DNA of 38,142 nucleotides from Betaproteobacteria bacterium RIFCSPLOWO2_02_FULL_67_26 (GTDB lineage: Bacteria; Pseudomonadota; Gammaproteobacteria; Burkholderiales; SG8-41). The DNA is taken from NCBI GenBank assembly GCA_001771935.1, contig MERD01000039.1, positions 95,764 to 133,905 of the forward strand, given 5' to 3'. How positions within the stretch are numbered: the stretch's first letter is position 1; every line of letters starts with the position of its first letter. This document shows, piece by piece, positions 18,398-26,213 of the stretch. The notes beneath the pieces were generated by a model. It made no database searches, was not told the DNA's origin, and saw only the letters and a program-made list of their open reading frames with translations. The translations under genes were made by a program, and so were the position numbers.

Positions 18398-19720
18398 CTG
18401 GCTGATTCCCCTACCCTCGTTGTTGAAGCGAGCTGGATCATTCCAGTAGATCCTTCCGATTCGGTCCTTCGGGATCATGCTGTAGTGGTGTCGGGGGGCG
18501 TTATCCGGGAAGTGGTGCCTGCCCGCGAGGCGCGGAACCGTCACCCTGGCGCGCGCCACATCGAGCTCGCCCACCACGCGCTGATTCCAGGCCTGATCAA
18601 CCTGCACACGCACGCAGCGATGGCGCTGATGCGCGGACTTGCCGACGACCGTGCTCTCATGGACTGGCTGCAGAATCACATCTGGCCGGTGGAATCCCGC
18701 CTGGTATCCGACGCGTTCGTGCATGACGGAACCCTGCTCGCCTGCGCCGAAATGCTGCGTGGCGGCATCACGTGCTTCAACGACATGTACTTCTATCCCG
18801 GAGCCGCCGCGCGCGCGGCGCTGGAGGCGGGAGTGCGCGCGGCGCTCGGCATCATCGTCATCGAAATGCCTTCCCCCTACGCGGCCGATGCGCAGGACTA
18901 TCTGACCAAAGGCCTGGAAACGCGTGACAGCCTGAAGCATGAGCCCCTGCTCTCCTTCTGCATTGCGCCGCACGCACCGTACACGGTCAGCGACAAGAGC
19001 TTCGAGCGCATCGCCATGCTGCAGGGCGAACTCGAGCTGCCCCTGCACATTCACGTGCACGAGACGCGGGACGAGATCGGGCAGAGCCTCGCCCACCATG
19101 GCGTGCGCCCACTCGCCCGGCTGGAGCGGCTCGGGCTGGTGGATGCCGCGCTGATTGCCGTACACGCCGTGCATCTAACGGACCAGGAGGGCGACCTCCT
19201 CGCGCGGAAAGGCTGTCACATCGCCCACTGTCCCAGTTCCAACCTGAAGCTCGCAAGCGGCATCGGATCGCCGGCACGGTTGCTCGGGAAAGGTGTCAAC
19301 GTGGCGTTGGGGACCGATGGCGCGGCCAGCAACAACCGCCTGGACGTGTTCACGGAAATGCGGCTCGCCGCCCTTCTCGCCAAAGGCGCGGCGGGCGACC
19401 CGACGCTCCTGCCGGCGCATACCGCGCTGGAGATGGCCACCGTTCGCGCCGCGCGGGCGCTCGGGCTCGAGGACCGCGTCGGCACGCTTGCGCCGGGAAA
19501 GCTCGCGGACATGACAGCCGTTAATCTGGAGGCACTGGAGCTTGCGCCGTGCTACGACCCGGTGTCGCATCTCGTCTATGCCGCCGGGCGCGAGCACGTC
19601 AGCCACGTCTGGGTCAACGGCGAGTTGCTGGTGGAAAACGGCCGGTTGACGCGGCTGGATACCCGGGAACTCGCCGCCAACGCGAGCTACTGGCAGGCGA
19701 AGATCAGGAACCGGGAATGA
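18398..19720 (+). CDS. mtaD: 5-methylthioadenosine / S-adenosylhomocysteine deaminase family (TRZ/ATZ amidohydrolase)
   Basis: Metal-dependent amidohydrolase that deaminates methylthioadenosine, S-adenosylhomocysteine or related purines. Metal ligands are visible as NLHTHAAM (about H70, H72), HVHE (H219), VHAVH (H256) and GTDGAASNN (D307). The first ATG/GTG/TTG-type start in frame is the GTG at 18485, but the frame is open back to 18341. The translated upstream stretch reads LADSPTLVVEASWIIPVDPSDS, then VLRDHAVV, exactly the small beta domain expected at the N-terminus of this family. The only plausible start for it is CTG at 18398, four bases after GGAGGG. With that start the protein is 440 residues, the family length. 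The substrate is inferred: ubiG follows, and the group is linked to SAM by-product recycling. Confidence 0.85.
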   Translation: MADSPTLVVEASWIIPVDPSDSVLRDHAVVVSGGVIREVVPAREARNRHPGARHIELAHHALIPGLINLHTHAAMALMRGLADDRALMDWLQNHIWPVESRLVSDAFVHDGTLLACAEMLRGGITCFNDMYFYPGAAARAALEAGVRAALGIIVIEMPSPYAADAQDYLTKGLETRDSLKHEPLLSFCIAPHAPYTVSDKSFERIAMLQGELELPLHIHVHETRDEIGQSLAHHGVRPLARLERLGLVDAALIAVHAVHLTDQEGDLLARKGCHIAHCPSSNLKLASGIGSPARLLGKGVNVALGTDGAASNNRLDVFTEMRLAALLAKGAAGDPTLLPAHTALEMATVRAARALGLEDRVGTLAPGKLADMTAVNLEALELAPCYDPVSHLVYAAGREHVSHVWVNGELLVENGRLTRLDTRELAANASYWQAKIRNRE

Positions 19721-19784
19721 GGATTGAGGTCGAGTAAAATGAGCGGCACTCAATGCTAAGTCCTCGATCCTCGGTCCTGCAGTC
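19714..19784. repeat. Degenerate heptamers flanking the mtaD-ubiG junction
   Basis: Two short runs of 7-mers: gaatgag, gattgag, gtcgagt from 19715 (including the mtaD stop), and tcctcga, tcctcgg, tcctgca at 19761-19781, ending four bases before the ubiG ATG. The two runs are roughly inverse complements of each other (aggattgagg against cctcgatcct), so they could also pair as a loose stem. Confidence 0.55.
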
Positions 19785-20480
19785 ATGATCAACGTCGACC
19801 CTCTCGAGCTCGAGAAATTCAGCCAGCTCGCCCACCGCTGGTGGGACCCCGGCGCGGAGTTCAAGCCGCTGCACGACATCAACCCGTTGCGCCTCGACTA
19901 CATCGACGGCATCGCCGGGTTGCGCGGGAAGTCCGTGCTCGACGTCGGCTGCGGCGGGGGCATACTCGCGGAAGGCATGGCGGTCCGGGGCGCACGCGTA
20001 ACGGGCATCGACCTTGCGGACAAGCCCCTCAAGGTGGCGCAGCTCCATCTCCTCGAATCAGGGCTGCAGGTCGGCTACCGCCTGGTCGCGCCCGAGGCAC
20101 TGGCGCGCGAGGCGCCCGGCGGATTCGACGTGGTCACCTGCATGGAGCTCCTGGAGCACGTTCCGGACCCGGCCGCGACGGTGCAGGCCTGCGCCGATCT
20201 CGTCAAGCCGGATGGCCGGGTATTCTTCTCCACTCTCAACCGCAACCTCAAGGCCTACATCCTTGCGGTGGTGGGCGCGGAGTACGTGTTGAAACTCCTG
20301 CCGCGGGGCACGCACGATTATGCGAAGTTCATCAAGCCGTCGGAACTGGCCGCGATGTGCCGCGCAGCCGGCCTGAGCGTCACGGGAATCACCGGCATGA
20401 CCTACAACCCCTTCTCCAGGCTCTACTCACTGGGTACCGATGCGGATGTCAATTACATCCTGCATGCCACGAAACAGTGA
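19785..20480 (+). CDS. ubiG: Ubiquinone biosynthesis O-methyltransferase
   Basis: SAM-dependent methyltransferase performing both O-methylations of ubiquinone synthesis. The 231 residues begin [20 protein letters not shown], with the family's membrane-binding N-terminal region, and carry the SAM motif VLDVGCGGG (51-59), the acidic loop GIDLAD and the motif [22 protein letters not shown] is the typical UbiG C-terminal segment. Its ribosome-binding region consists of degenerate heptamers. gph follows after three bases, a conserved beta/gammaproteobacterial pair. Confidence 0.97.
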   Translation: MINVDPLELEKFSQLAHRWWDPGAEFKPLHDINPLRLDYIDGIAGLRGKSVLDVGCGGGILAEGMAVRGARVTGIDLADKPLKVAQLHLLESGLQVGYRLVAPEALAREAPGGFDVVTCMELLEHVPDPAATVQACADLVKPDGRVFFSTLNRNLKAYILAVVGAEYVLKLLPRGTHDYAKFIKPSELAAMCRAAGLSVTGITGMTYNPFSRLYSLGTDADVNYILHATKQ

Positions 20481-20483
20481 CCC

Positions 20484-21128
20484 GTGATCAAGGCGGTCTT
20501 TTTCGACCTCGACGGCACGCTCGCCGACACGGCGCCGGACCTGGGTTACGCGCTTAACACGATGCGCATGGCGCGCGGGCGCCCGCCCCTGCCAGCTTCA
20601 GCCACCCGTCCGGTCGCATCGGCGGGCGCGCGCGGTCTGCTGCGTGCGGGGTTCGACATCGGGCCCGGGCATCCGGACTACGAAGCGATGCGGAAGGAAT
20701 TCCTGCAGCGCTACGAAACGAACATCTGCCGCGAGTCGAGGCTGTTTCCAGGCATGCCCGAGCTGCTGGATGCCATCGAGGCGCGCGGGCTGCGCTGGGG
20801 CGTTGTCACCAACAAGGCGGAGCGTCTCGCTCGCTTGCTGCTCGACGGGCTCGGGATGACATCCCGCGCATCCTGCCTGGTAGGCGGGGACAGCACCCCG
20901 AACATCAAGCCTCACCCCGACCCCTTGCTTGCCGCCTGCAGAACGATACGCGAGCGCGCCGGTGCCTGTGTTTATGTCGGGGACGACCTCCGCGACATCG
21001 AGGCCGCGCATGCCGCGGGCATGAAAGCGGCGGTCGCGAAATGGGGCTACTTGAACGGCCAGGATCCGGAAGACTGGAACGCGGACTGGCTGATCGACCG
21101 TCCACCGGACCTGCAGCGTTACTTGTAG
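20484..21128 (+). CDS. gph: Phosphoglycolate phosphatase (HAD superfamily)
   Basis: HAD-family phosphatase, most likely for 2-phosphoglycolate. Motif I is FFDLDGTLADT with D8 and D10, motif II is VVTNK, motif III lysine is in NIKPHPDP, and motif IV is YVGDDLRDI. At 214 residues it is slightly short but complete. The start is a GTG at 20484, three bases after the ubiG stop. Related HAD enzymes act on other small phosphoesters (for example N-acetylmuramic acid 6-phosphate), so the substrate is inferred from the ubiG-gph pairing. The 3' end overlaps the convergent lipoprotein gene by ten bases. Confidence 0.88.
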   Translation: MIKAVFFDLDGTLADTAPDLGYALNTMRMARGRPPLPASATRPVASAGARGLLRAGFDIGPGHPDYEAMRKEFLQRYETNICRESRLFPGMPELLDAIEARGLRWGVVTNKAERLARLLLDGLGMTSRASCLVGGDSTPNIKPHPDPLLAACRTIRERAGACVYVGDDLRDIEAAHAAGMKAAVAKWGYLNGQDPEDWNADWLIDRPPDLQRYL

Positions 21129-22669
21129 GGCCCGTCGGTGGCAGAGAGTGCGGCGGTACCGGACGGCGCGATCCTGAACCGGCGTTCGATCAGGTCGGCA
21201 TCATCGAAATGCCGCTTGCCGAGAAAGGCGGTGGCGTGCTTTCCCCATTGCCGCATTGCGCCGGCGCTCGGTATGCCCATCGGCCAGAACAGCGCGCTTT
21301 CGCCGCGTTCCGTGCCCTCGACCAGGCCGCTCGGGGCGTAGAGGCTGCGGTACCCGCCCCCTGGCAGGGGCAGCGAGCGCAGGTTGTCTTCGTCCTCGAA
21401 AGCGTAGGCGGCGTCCGCCGGCGCCCCGGTATCCGGCGCCACATCGAGCAGATAATGCGTGCGCGTCGCAACGCGCACGACCACCCGCGACCTGTCGGGC
21501 ATCGCAGGCAGGGTGGTGGGCACGAAGGCCCACTCCATCCTTTGCTCGGGCGCGGGCAACGCCTGGGCCCGGGGTGTAGGGAAGAACATGTGGTAGCAGC
21601 CGCAGGGATGAATGCTGTCGTAGAGCACCGGCTCGCCGTCCGGCGCCAGGGTCACACGGAACACGATTCCATCGAGCTTGCCGGCAAGGACATCGAACCG
21701 GCTGTTGCCTGGCCGCTCCGGAAACCAAAGGGTGTAGACCAGTTGCACCAGCGTGTCGTGGCCGTTGCGGGTATAGGCCAGCCGGCGATACACGACGGGC
21801 CGGGACGAGTCCACGCCAAGTTCCCCCTCCTTCTCCCATTTTGGAGCTCCGGGCCGGTCGAACGGCCCGCCGGTTTCGACCTCGAACACCGGAGCAAAGG
21901 TGGAAAACATCCGCTCCAGTTCCTGCCCGCTGAACTCGGGCGTGCGCAGCGGGCGGGACCTGGCGCGGGAGAGCAGCGTGGCGACATCGCTGCGAGACAG
22001 AGGACTGGCGGACGGGAGGGCATAACGCGTGACCGGGATCCCCGAGGGTTGCTCCCGGGCGCGCGAAGCACGGAACGCTGCAGCAGCCTCTTCATGCCAG
22101 CGCTCTATGCCCTGCGCGAACGGCAACGCAAGCAAGGGGTAGAGGCCCACTGCCCGCTGCCAATCCAGGTACTCGTCGGGCACGGCGCTGCGCAGGACCA
22201 CCTGTTCCCGGGCCGCCGCGTCCCACGTATCGTGGCGCTCGAGCTCGCCGGCGCAGCGCTCGGCCATGGCGATGGCCTGATCGGCGCCGCTCGCGATTCC
22301 GGAAATTTCGTTCGCCGGAAGATTGCGCAGCTCGGCACGACGGGCGACCGTGCCGATCCGGCGCAGACGCCGTATCCATTCGCTGAAAGCCGCCTCGCTC
22401 GCTCGTGCCTCATCGCGAAACGAGGCCGAGTAGCGGTCGACGCGAAGGTACGGGAATCCGGGTATCCGGTAAGCGCCGGCGTCGCGGACGCCCGCACGGT
22501 CCACGGCCTCATCCAGCCCGCGGAACCATTCGGCGCATTGCCGCACGGCGGTGGAACCGGATTCCCGATGGCCGCGCTCCGGCTCCTGGAGTGTCGCGCA
22601 CCCCGCGCCAAGCAGGACAGTGAGCAGGGCCGCGATCCGCCGTGGGTCCACTGCTGGAATGAATGTCAT
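21119..22669 (-). CDS. Large predicted lipoprotein of unknown function
   Basis: I do not recognise the family. The chosen ATG at 22669 gives 516 residues with a lipoprotein-type leader ending LLGAGC (lipidated Cys at 24; the -3 residue is Gly, which is slightly unusual). The reading frame is open upstream only through the neighbouring gene. The mature part is soluble and mixed, rich in Arg, Ala and aromatic residues. Notable motifs are YDSIHPCGCYHMFFP, with a CGC pair next to two histidines (a possible metal or disulfide site), and LVQLVYTLWFPERP. No transmembrane segment appears after the leader. It starts 13 bases after the SRPBCC gene and is likely cotranscribed with it. It has no visible terminator and ends inside the 3' end of gph. 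Confidence 0.8.
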   Translation of the reverse strand: MTFIPAVDPRRIAALLTVLLGAGCATLQEPERGHRESGSTAVRQCAEWFRGLDEAVDRAGVRDAGAYRIPGFPYLRVDRYSASFRDEARASEAAFSEWIRRLRRIGTVARRAELRNLPANEISGIASGADQAIAMAERCAGELERHDTWDAAAREQVVLRSAVPDEYLDWQRAVGLYPLLALPFAQGIERWHEEAAAAFRASRAREQPSGIPVTRYALPSASPLSRSDVATLLSRARSRPLRTPEFSGQELERMFSTFAPVFEVETGGPFDRPGAPKWEKEGELGVDSSRPVVYRRLAYTRNGHDTLVQLVYTLWFPERPGNSRFDVLAGKLDGIVFRVTLAPDGEPVLYDSIHPCGCYHMFFPTPRAQALPAPEQRMEWAFVPTTLPAMPDRSRVVVRVATRTHYLLDVAPDTGAPADAAYAFEDEDNLRSLPLPGGGYRSLYAPSGLVEGTERGESALFWPMGIPSAGAMRQWGKHATAFLGKRHFDDADLIERRFRIAPSGTAALSATDGPYK

Positions 22670-22682
22670 GATCCGCTCCGGT

Positions 22683-23267
22683 TCATTTTCCGTGCCCTGC
22701 GGCAGCCATTCGCTGAGCATTGCGACGCTCGATTTCACGGACCACGCCCAGAAACTGGTCGTGGATGCTGGCCCGCACCAGCGGCGCGCTGATGAACGAT
22801 GGCAGTGCAAGCGCCGGCTCGATCACGCCGTGCCAACGCAGCACGTGGCCTTCGGAATCCAGTGGATCCCGCTCGATCACGTAGCGCCCGTCGAGTTGCT
22901 TCACGTTTCCGCGCAGGACATGGATCTCGATGACGCCGGGCGGCAGCTCCACCGACTCCACCACCACGTCGATCGGGTAGCTGAAGATGAGAAACCCGGC
23001 CTGTCCTTTTTGCTCGACGACTGCGGAGGCGCCCCGCCGCGTGATCACCCGGCTGTTGCGCATTCCCGGGACGAATTGAGGCAAGCGCTCATAATCCGTG
23101 AGCGTTTCCCATATCACGGACCGCGGCGCCCGTATCCGCGCCCGTGCCTGCACTGTAACGGCCGGTCCCAGGCCTTTCGCCTGGACGGAAAGGTCATTCG
23201 CCGCAGTTCCTGCAGTGGAATAACCGATCGTCAACGCCAGGCAGAATGCGGTTAGCACGAGCTTCAT
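22683..23267 (-). CDS. Periplasmic SRPBCC (START-like/polyketide-cyclase) protein
   Basis: A 194-residue secreted protein: signal peptide about 1-22 (hydrophobic core LTAFCLALTIG), then a single SRPBCC domain with the hallmark ARIRAPRSVIWETLTDYERLP (about 43-63) and GFLIFSYPIDV in the central sheet. Cytoplasmic relatives (Coq10/RatA-like) bind hydrophobic ligands; export suggests binding a lipid or other hydrophobic molecule in the periplasm. It is the first gene of a two-gene unit with the lipoprotein at 21119. The 185 bases upstream contain an inverted repeat (23315-23351). Ligand unknown. Confidence 0.82.
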   Translation of the reverse strand: MKLVLTAFCLALTIGYSTAGTAANDLSVQAKGLGPAVTVQARARIRAPRSVIWETLTDYERLPQFVPGMRNSRVITRRGASAVVEQKGQAGFLIFSYPIDVVVESVELPPGVIEIHVLRGNVKQLDGRYVIERDPLDSEGHVLRWHGVIEPALALPSFISAPLVRASIHDQFLGVVREIERRNAQRMAAAGHGK

Positions 23268-23314
23268 CGGTTTCTACTTCCCGGAGCTGCGCGCGAAGCG
23301 CGCAAGTTTGGCAA

Positions 23315-23351
23315 GTTTCCACGATGTGGCATCAAGCGCAGGTGTGGAAAC
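23315..23351. repeat. Inverted repeat upstream of the SRPBCC gene
   Basis: Perfect 8-bp arms gtttccac (23315-23322) and gtggaaac (23344-23351) separated by 21 bases, between the SRPBCC gene and ssrA. Could be an operator for a dimeric regulator or a weak hairpin. Nearby at about 23289-23303 is a GC-only dyad (gcgcgc...gcgcgc). Confidence 0.35.
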
Positions 23352-23396
23352 CGTGAAATTCCTGTGAAGGCCCCGGCGGGAGCGGGCGGCGGCAAG

Positions 23397-23431
23397 TTGA
23401 ATCCATCCGCCGCGACCCCATATGAGATAAT
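23397..23431 (+). promoter_or_regulatory. Candidate ssrA promoter
   Basis: TTGAAT (23397-23402), an 18-base spacer and TATGAG (23421-23426); an overlapping GATAAT (23426-23431) would fit as a -10 with a less favourable spacing. Start of the mature RNA is 22-32 bases downstream, leaving room for a short processed leader. Confidence 0.4.
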
Positions 23432-23452
23432 GCTTGCTGAATCCTGATTTAC

Positions 23453-23844
23453 GGGGGCGACCCGGTTTCGACGTGGGTCACGAAGCAGTACAGGGCATGC
23501 CAAGGTCCAGTCACCTTGTAAATCCGCTGGAAACTATAAACGCCAACGACGAGCGTTACGCTCTAGCCGCCTAACACCGGCTAGACGCTGCACTAGCTTG
23601 CTGATGGGCTAGGCCGGAGGGATTAGCGAGGCGCAAGCCAAGCTTGTTCAACCGGTGCAGCGTCATTGACATCAGCCTCTCCCACGGTCTGGTCGCTTGG
23701 CCGTGCGGATCCGTCGAAGCGACTGGCTGAGCGTCAGCCTGCCGGCCGGCGGGCGCGAGGCGAGACCCAAATGACCTGGCTAAGCATGTAGTCCTGGCTG
23801 TGTAGGGCTTGCGGACGGCGGTTCGATTCCGCCCGCCTCCACCA
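23453..23844 (+). ncRNA. ssrA: tmRNA (transfer-messenger RNA)
   Basis: Rescues stalled ribosomes and tags the nascent peptide for proteolysis. The 5' GGGGGCG (23453-23459) pairs with CGCCTCC (23834-23840, one G-U), followed by ACCA including an encoded CCA. The T-arm carries GGTTCGATTCC. The tag reading frame at 23542-23574 starts with GCC and reads ANDERYALAA followed by TAA, so the added tag is A plus this peptide; the YALAA end is the ClpXP/ClpA degron. The remainder contains stem-rich pseudoknot sequence. At 392 nt it is of normal one-piece length. SmpB is not in the window. Confidence 0.97.
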
Positions 23845-23849
23845 ATTAA

Positions 23850-23880
23850 AAACGGCCACCCAGCGGTGGCCGTTTTCTTT
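23850..23880. terminator. Terminator between ssrA and the cold-shock gene (likely bidirectional)
   Basis: Perfect 8-bp stem cggccacc/ggtggccg (23853-23860 and 23865-23872) with loop cagc. T-run follows on the plus strand (gttttcttt), and the A-run before it gives a T-run on the minus strand, so it can end both ssrA and the convergent csp gene at 23895. Confidence 0.9.
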
Positions 23881-23894
23881 TGCGCGGAAGACGC

Positions 23895-24098
23895 TCAGAG
23901 CGGCTTGATCCCGGCCGCCTTCAGGCCCTTGGGCCCGCGCGTCACTTCGAAGCTGACGCGATCCTTCTCCTTGAGCGACTTGTGGCCGCTCGACTGGATC
24001 TCCGAAAAATGCGCGAATATTTCCTCGCCGCCGTCATCCGGCGTGATGAACCCGAAGCCCTTCGCATCATTGAACCACTTTACCGTGCCAGTTGCCAT
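23895..24098 (-). CDS. Cold-shock domain protein (CspA family)
   Basis: Single-domain RNA/DNA-binding protein acting as RNA chaperone or anti-terminator. The 67 residues start MATGTVKWFNDAKGFGFI with the RNP1 motif KGFGFI; RNP2 is IFAHF. The start follows AGGAGTG about six bases upstream. The leader to the next gene is 212 bases, and part of it may be a structured 5' UTR as in other csp genes, but no conserved cold-box was confirmed. Ends at the shared terminator with ssrA. Confidence 0.96.
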   Translation of the reverse strand: MATGTVKWFNDAKGFGFITPDDGGEEIFAHFSEIQSSGHKSLKEKDRVSFEVTRGPKGLKAAGIKPL

Positions 24099-24310
24099 GC
24101 AACACTCCTATACGAATGAATGAACGATCACGGGACGCGCCCGCGCCCTGCAAGCGAATCAAGAAGTGTGTTTGAGAACTGAGACACTCCACCCGGATGG
24201 GGGGAGGACTACGGGTCAGCAATACGCCGCTTGAAACGACTGCGGGGCGAACGATACGCGGTTTTCCGGAAATTGGCAAGCCGGCAAACCCCCCGCGCCG
24301 TCCCTGCGAT

Positions 24311-24931
24311 CTAGCCGGCGGATGGCGGCGGCAGGTCGACGCCGACGAGCGCGCGAATTTCATCGCCGCGCGGCGGCGACGCGGCGTGAATGCGGACCAA
24401 TCGTATTCCGGCGGCCTTGAGACAATCGGCCTTGAACCGCCGCACCCCGATCGCATCCGCGCCGCTGGCCGTTTCGATCTCGACGGCCGCAACGATCCGC
24501 ATGTCCCGGTCGCAGACTACGAAGTCGATCTGGTACTGGGAAAGGCGCCGGTTCTGCTGCTCGCGCTGGTAGCCGTTGCCGGATGCGCTGACGACCGACG
24601 CGAGCATCACGTTCGCAAAGACCTCGTGGTCGGGCATCCCCGTCTTGAGGAGGCCGTAGATCACCGTCTCGGCCTGGCCGAGAAACCGGTCCCCGGCGGC
24701 AACGGCAGCAACCGCGGGGGAAGCTTGTGGCGCCGGGCGCGCCGCCGCTGCCGCGGCCGTCAATGCCGCAGGAGGGGAATCAGGAGGAGGAGCAGCGCTG
24801 ACCTGCTCCTTGAACAACTGCTCGAAGCGAGCCTTGCTGGCGGCCGCTCGCTCCCTGGCCTGCCTGCGCACATCCCAGATCGCGGCCGCGACCATGCCGG
24901 CCAGAGCCGCCCCGAGCAGATACCACAGCAA
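24311..24931 (-). CDS. Membrane-anchored DUF2726 protein
   Basis: A 206-residue protein with an N-terminal membrane helix (about 3-19), a charged helix, an Ala/Pro-rich linker (about 45-78) and a C-terminal DUF2726 domain (about 83-195). That domain contains LSQYQIDFVVCDRDMRIVAA and VEIETAS, which resemble the D...ExE-type core of restriction-like nuclease folds (known for the family as a prediction). A nuclease or nucleic-acid role is inference only. It follows the 2-hydroxy-acid dehydrogenase by three bases on the same strand. Confidence 0.75.
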   Translation of the reverse strand: MLWYLLGAALAGMVAAAIWDVRRQARERAAASKARFEQLFKEQVSAAPPPDSPPAALTAAAAAARPAPQASPAVAAVAAGDRFLGQAETVIYGLLKTGMPDHEVFANVMLASVVSASGNGYQREQQNRRLSQYQIDFVVCDRDMRIVAAVEIETASGADAIGVRRFKADCLKAAGIRLVRIHAASPPRGDEIRALVGVDLPPPSAG

Positions 24932-24934
24932 AGA

Positions 24935-26164
24935 CTATCTCTCCACCACCTTGGCCAGCAGTTGCAAGCCCGGCCTGCCCGGGTCCGCTGCCCTCAGCGG
25001 AAAGTCCGGCGCATGCAGGAACTCCGTCGTGAGCTCTGCGATGTTGCGGCATCCGATAAGCGCCAGCACGCGGTCGATCTCGTCGCGGAAAATCGCGAGC
25101 GCGCGCGCGGCGCCCTCTTCCCCGCCTGCCGCCACGCCGTAGAGGGTGGAGCGCCCGATCTGCACCGCCTTGGCGCCCATCGCCAGGGCCTTGACCACGT
25201 CCGTGCCGCGCCGGAAGCCGCTGTCCATCAGCACCGTCGTGCGTTTGCCGACCGCATCCGCGATCTCGGGCAGCGCCTCCATCGGCGAAATGATCCCGTC
25301 GAGGTTGCGCCCGCCGTGGTTCGATACGATCACGCCATCGGCGCCGCAGTCGACGGCGCTGATCGCGTCCTGCGGGTGCAGGATGCCCTTCACGAGCAGC
25401 AGGTTCGGCCACATCTTGCGCAGCACCCGCAGGTCGTCCCATGTGAGGGAGTCGTTCCGCATCATCGAGCGCCCCATCGGCCGTGCCGTGATCCGGTACT
25501 TGATTTCGCTCGGATAGTTCTCGTAGCGTGGCATGCCCGTGGTCGTCGCGTAACGGGCCAGCACCCCGAGCAGCCAGCGCGGGTGCATCAGGACATCGGT
25601 CACGTTGCGCCGCGTGAAGCTGAACGGGATGGTGAAGCCGTTGCGCAGGTTGTATTCCCGGTTTCCGGACATGGCGCCGTCCACCGTCACGACCAGCGCC
25701 TTGAACCCGGCCGCACGGGCGCGCTCGACCAGCTGATGCGAAAGGTTGCGGTCGGGCCACATGTAGAGCTGAAACCACAACGGAATGCTGCCCACTTCCT
25801 CGGCGATTCTCTCCATCGCGGTGGTCGACCCGGTGGCCAGGGTGAACGGGATCCCGGCCGCGGCCGCGGCGCGCGCGAGTTCGATTTCGCCGCGGTACCA
25901 CATCAGCCCGGCCGTTCCGGTCGGGGCGATCACCACCGGCATCTTCTGCTTCTGCCCGAACAGCGTGATCTCCTGGCTGCGCTTGGACACGTCCACCAGC
26001 GTGCGCGGCCTGAAGCGGATGCGCTCGAAGATGGCGCGGTTGTGATGGAGCGACACCTCGTCCTCGGTGCCCCGGTCAACGAACTCGAACAGCCCCTTCG
26101 GCAGGCGCTGTTGCGCCATCAGGCGCAGGTCCGCGATGTTGTACGCCTTGCTCACCGATGCCAT
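24935..26164 (-). CDS. FMN-dependent alpha-hydroxy-acid dehydrogenase/oxidase (LldD/mandelate dehydrogenase family)
   Basis: Oxidises an L-2-hydroxy acid (lactate, glycolate, mandelate or a related compound) through FMN. The 409 residues from the ATG at 26164 keep the family's active-site set: FQLYMWPDRN, D162 and R169 in VTVDGAMSGNRE, K259 in LLVKGI, and H283 and R286 in SNHGGRNLD, then the FMN-phosphate segments DSGFRRGTD and IGRSTLYG. The motif VDGAMSGNRE differs from the VDTP spelling of typical lactate dehydrogenases, so the substrate is left open. A TTG two codons upstream could also start but is not needed. Likely membrane-associated and quinone-linked like LldD, by inference. Confidence 0.88.
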   Translation of the reverse strand: MASVSKAYNIADLRLMAQQRLPKGLFEFVDRGTEDEVSLHHNRAIFERIRFRPRTLVDVSKRSQEITLFGQKQKMPVVIAPTGTAGLMWYRGEIELARAAAAAGIPFTLATGSTTAMERIAEEVGSIPLWFQLYMWPDRNLSHQLVERARAAGFKALVVTVDGAMSGNREYNLRNGFTIPFSFTRRNVTDVLMHPRWLLGVLARYATTTGMPRYENYPSEIKYRITARPMGRSMMRNDSLTWDDLRVLRKMWPNLLLVKGILHPQDAISAVDCGADGVIVSNHGGRNLDGIISPMEALPEIADAVGKRTTVLMDSGFRRGTDVVKALAMGAKAVQIGRSTLYGVAAGGEEGAARALAIFRDEIDRVLALIGCRNIAELTTEFLHAPDFPLRAADPGRPGLQLLAKVVER

Positions 26165-26213
26165 AGTCAATCTCCAGATATTCGGCCTGCCCGGACACCG
26201 GCCAAGCCGGCAG

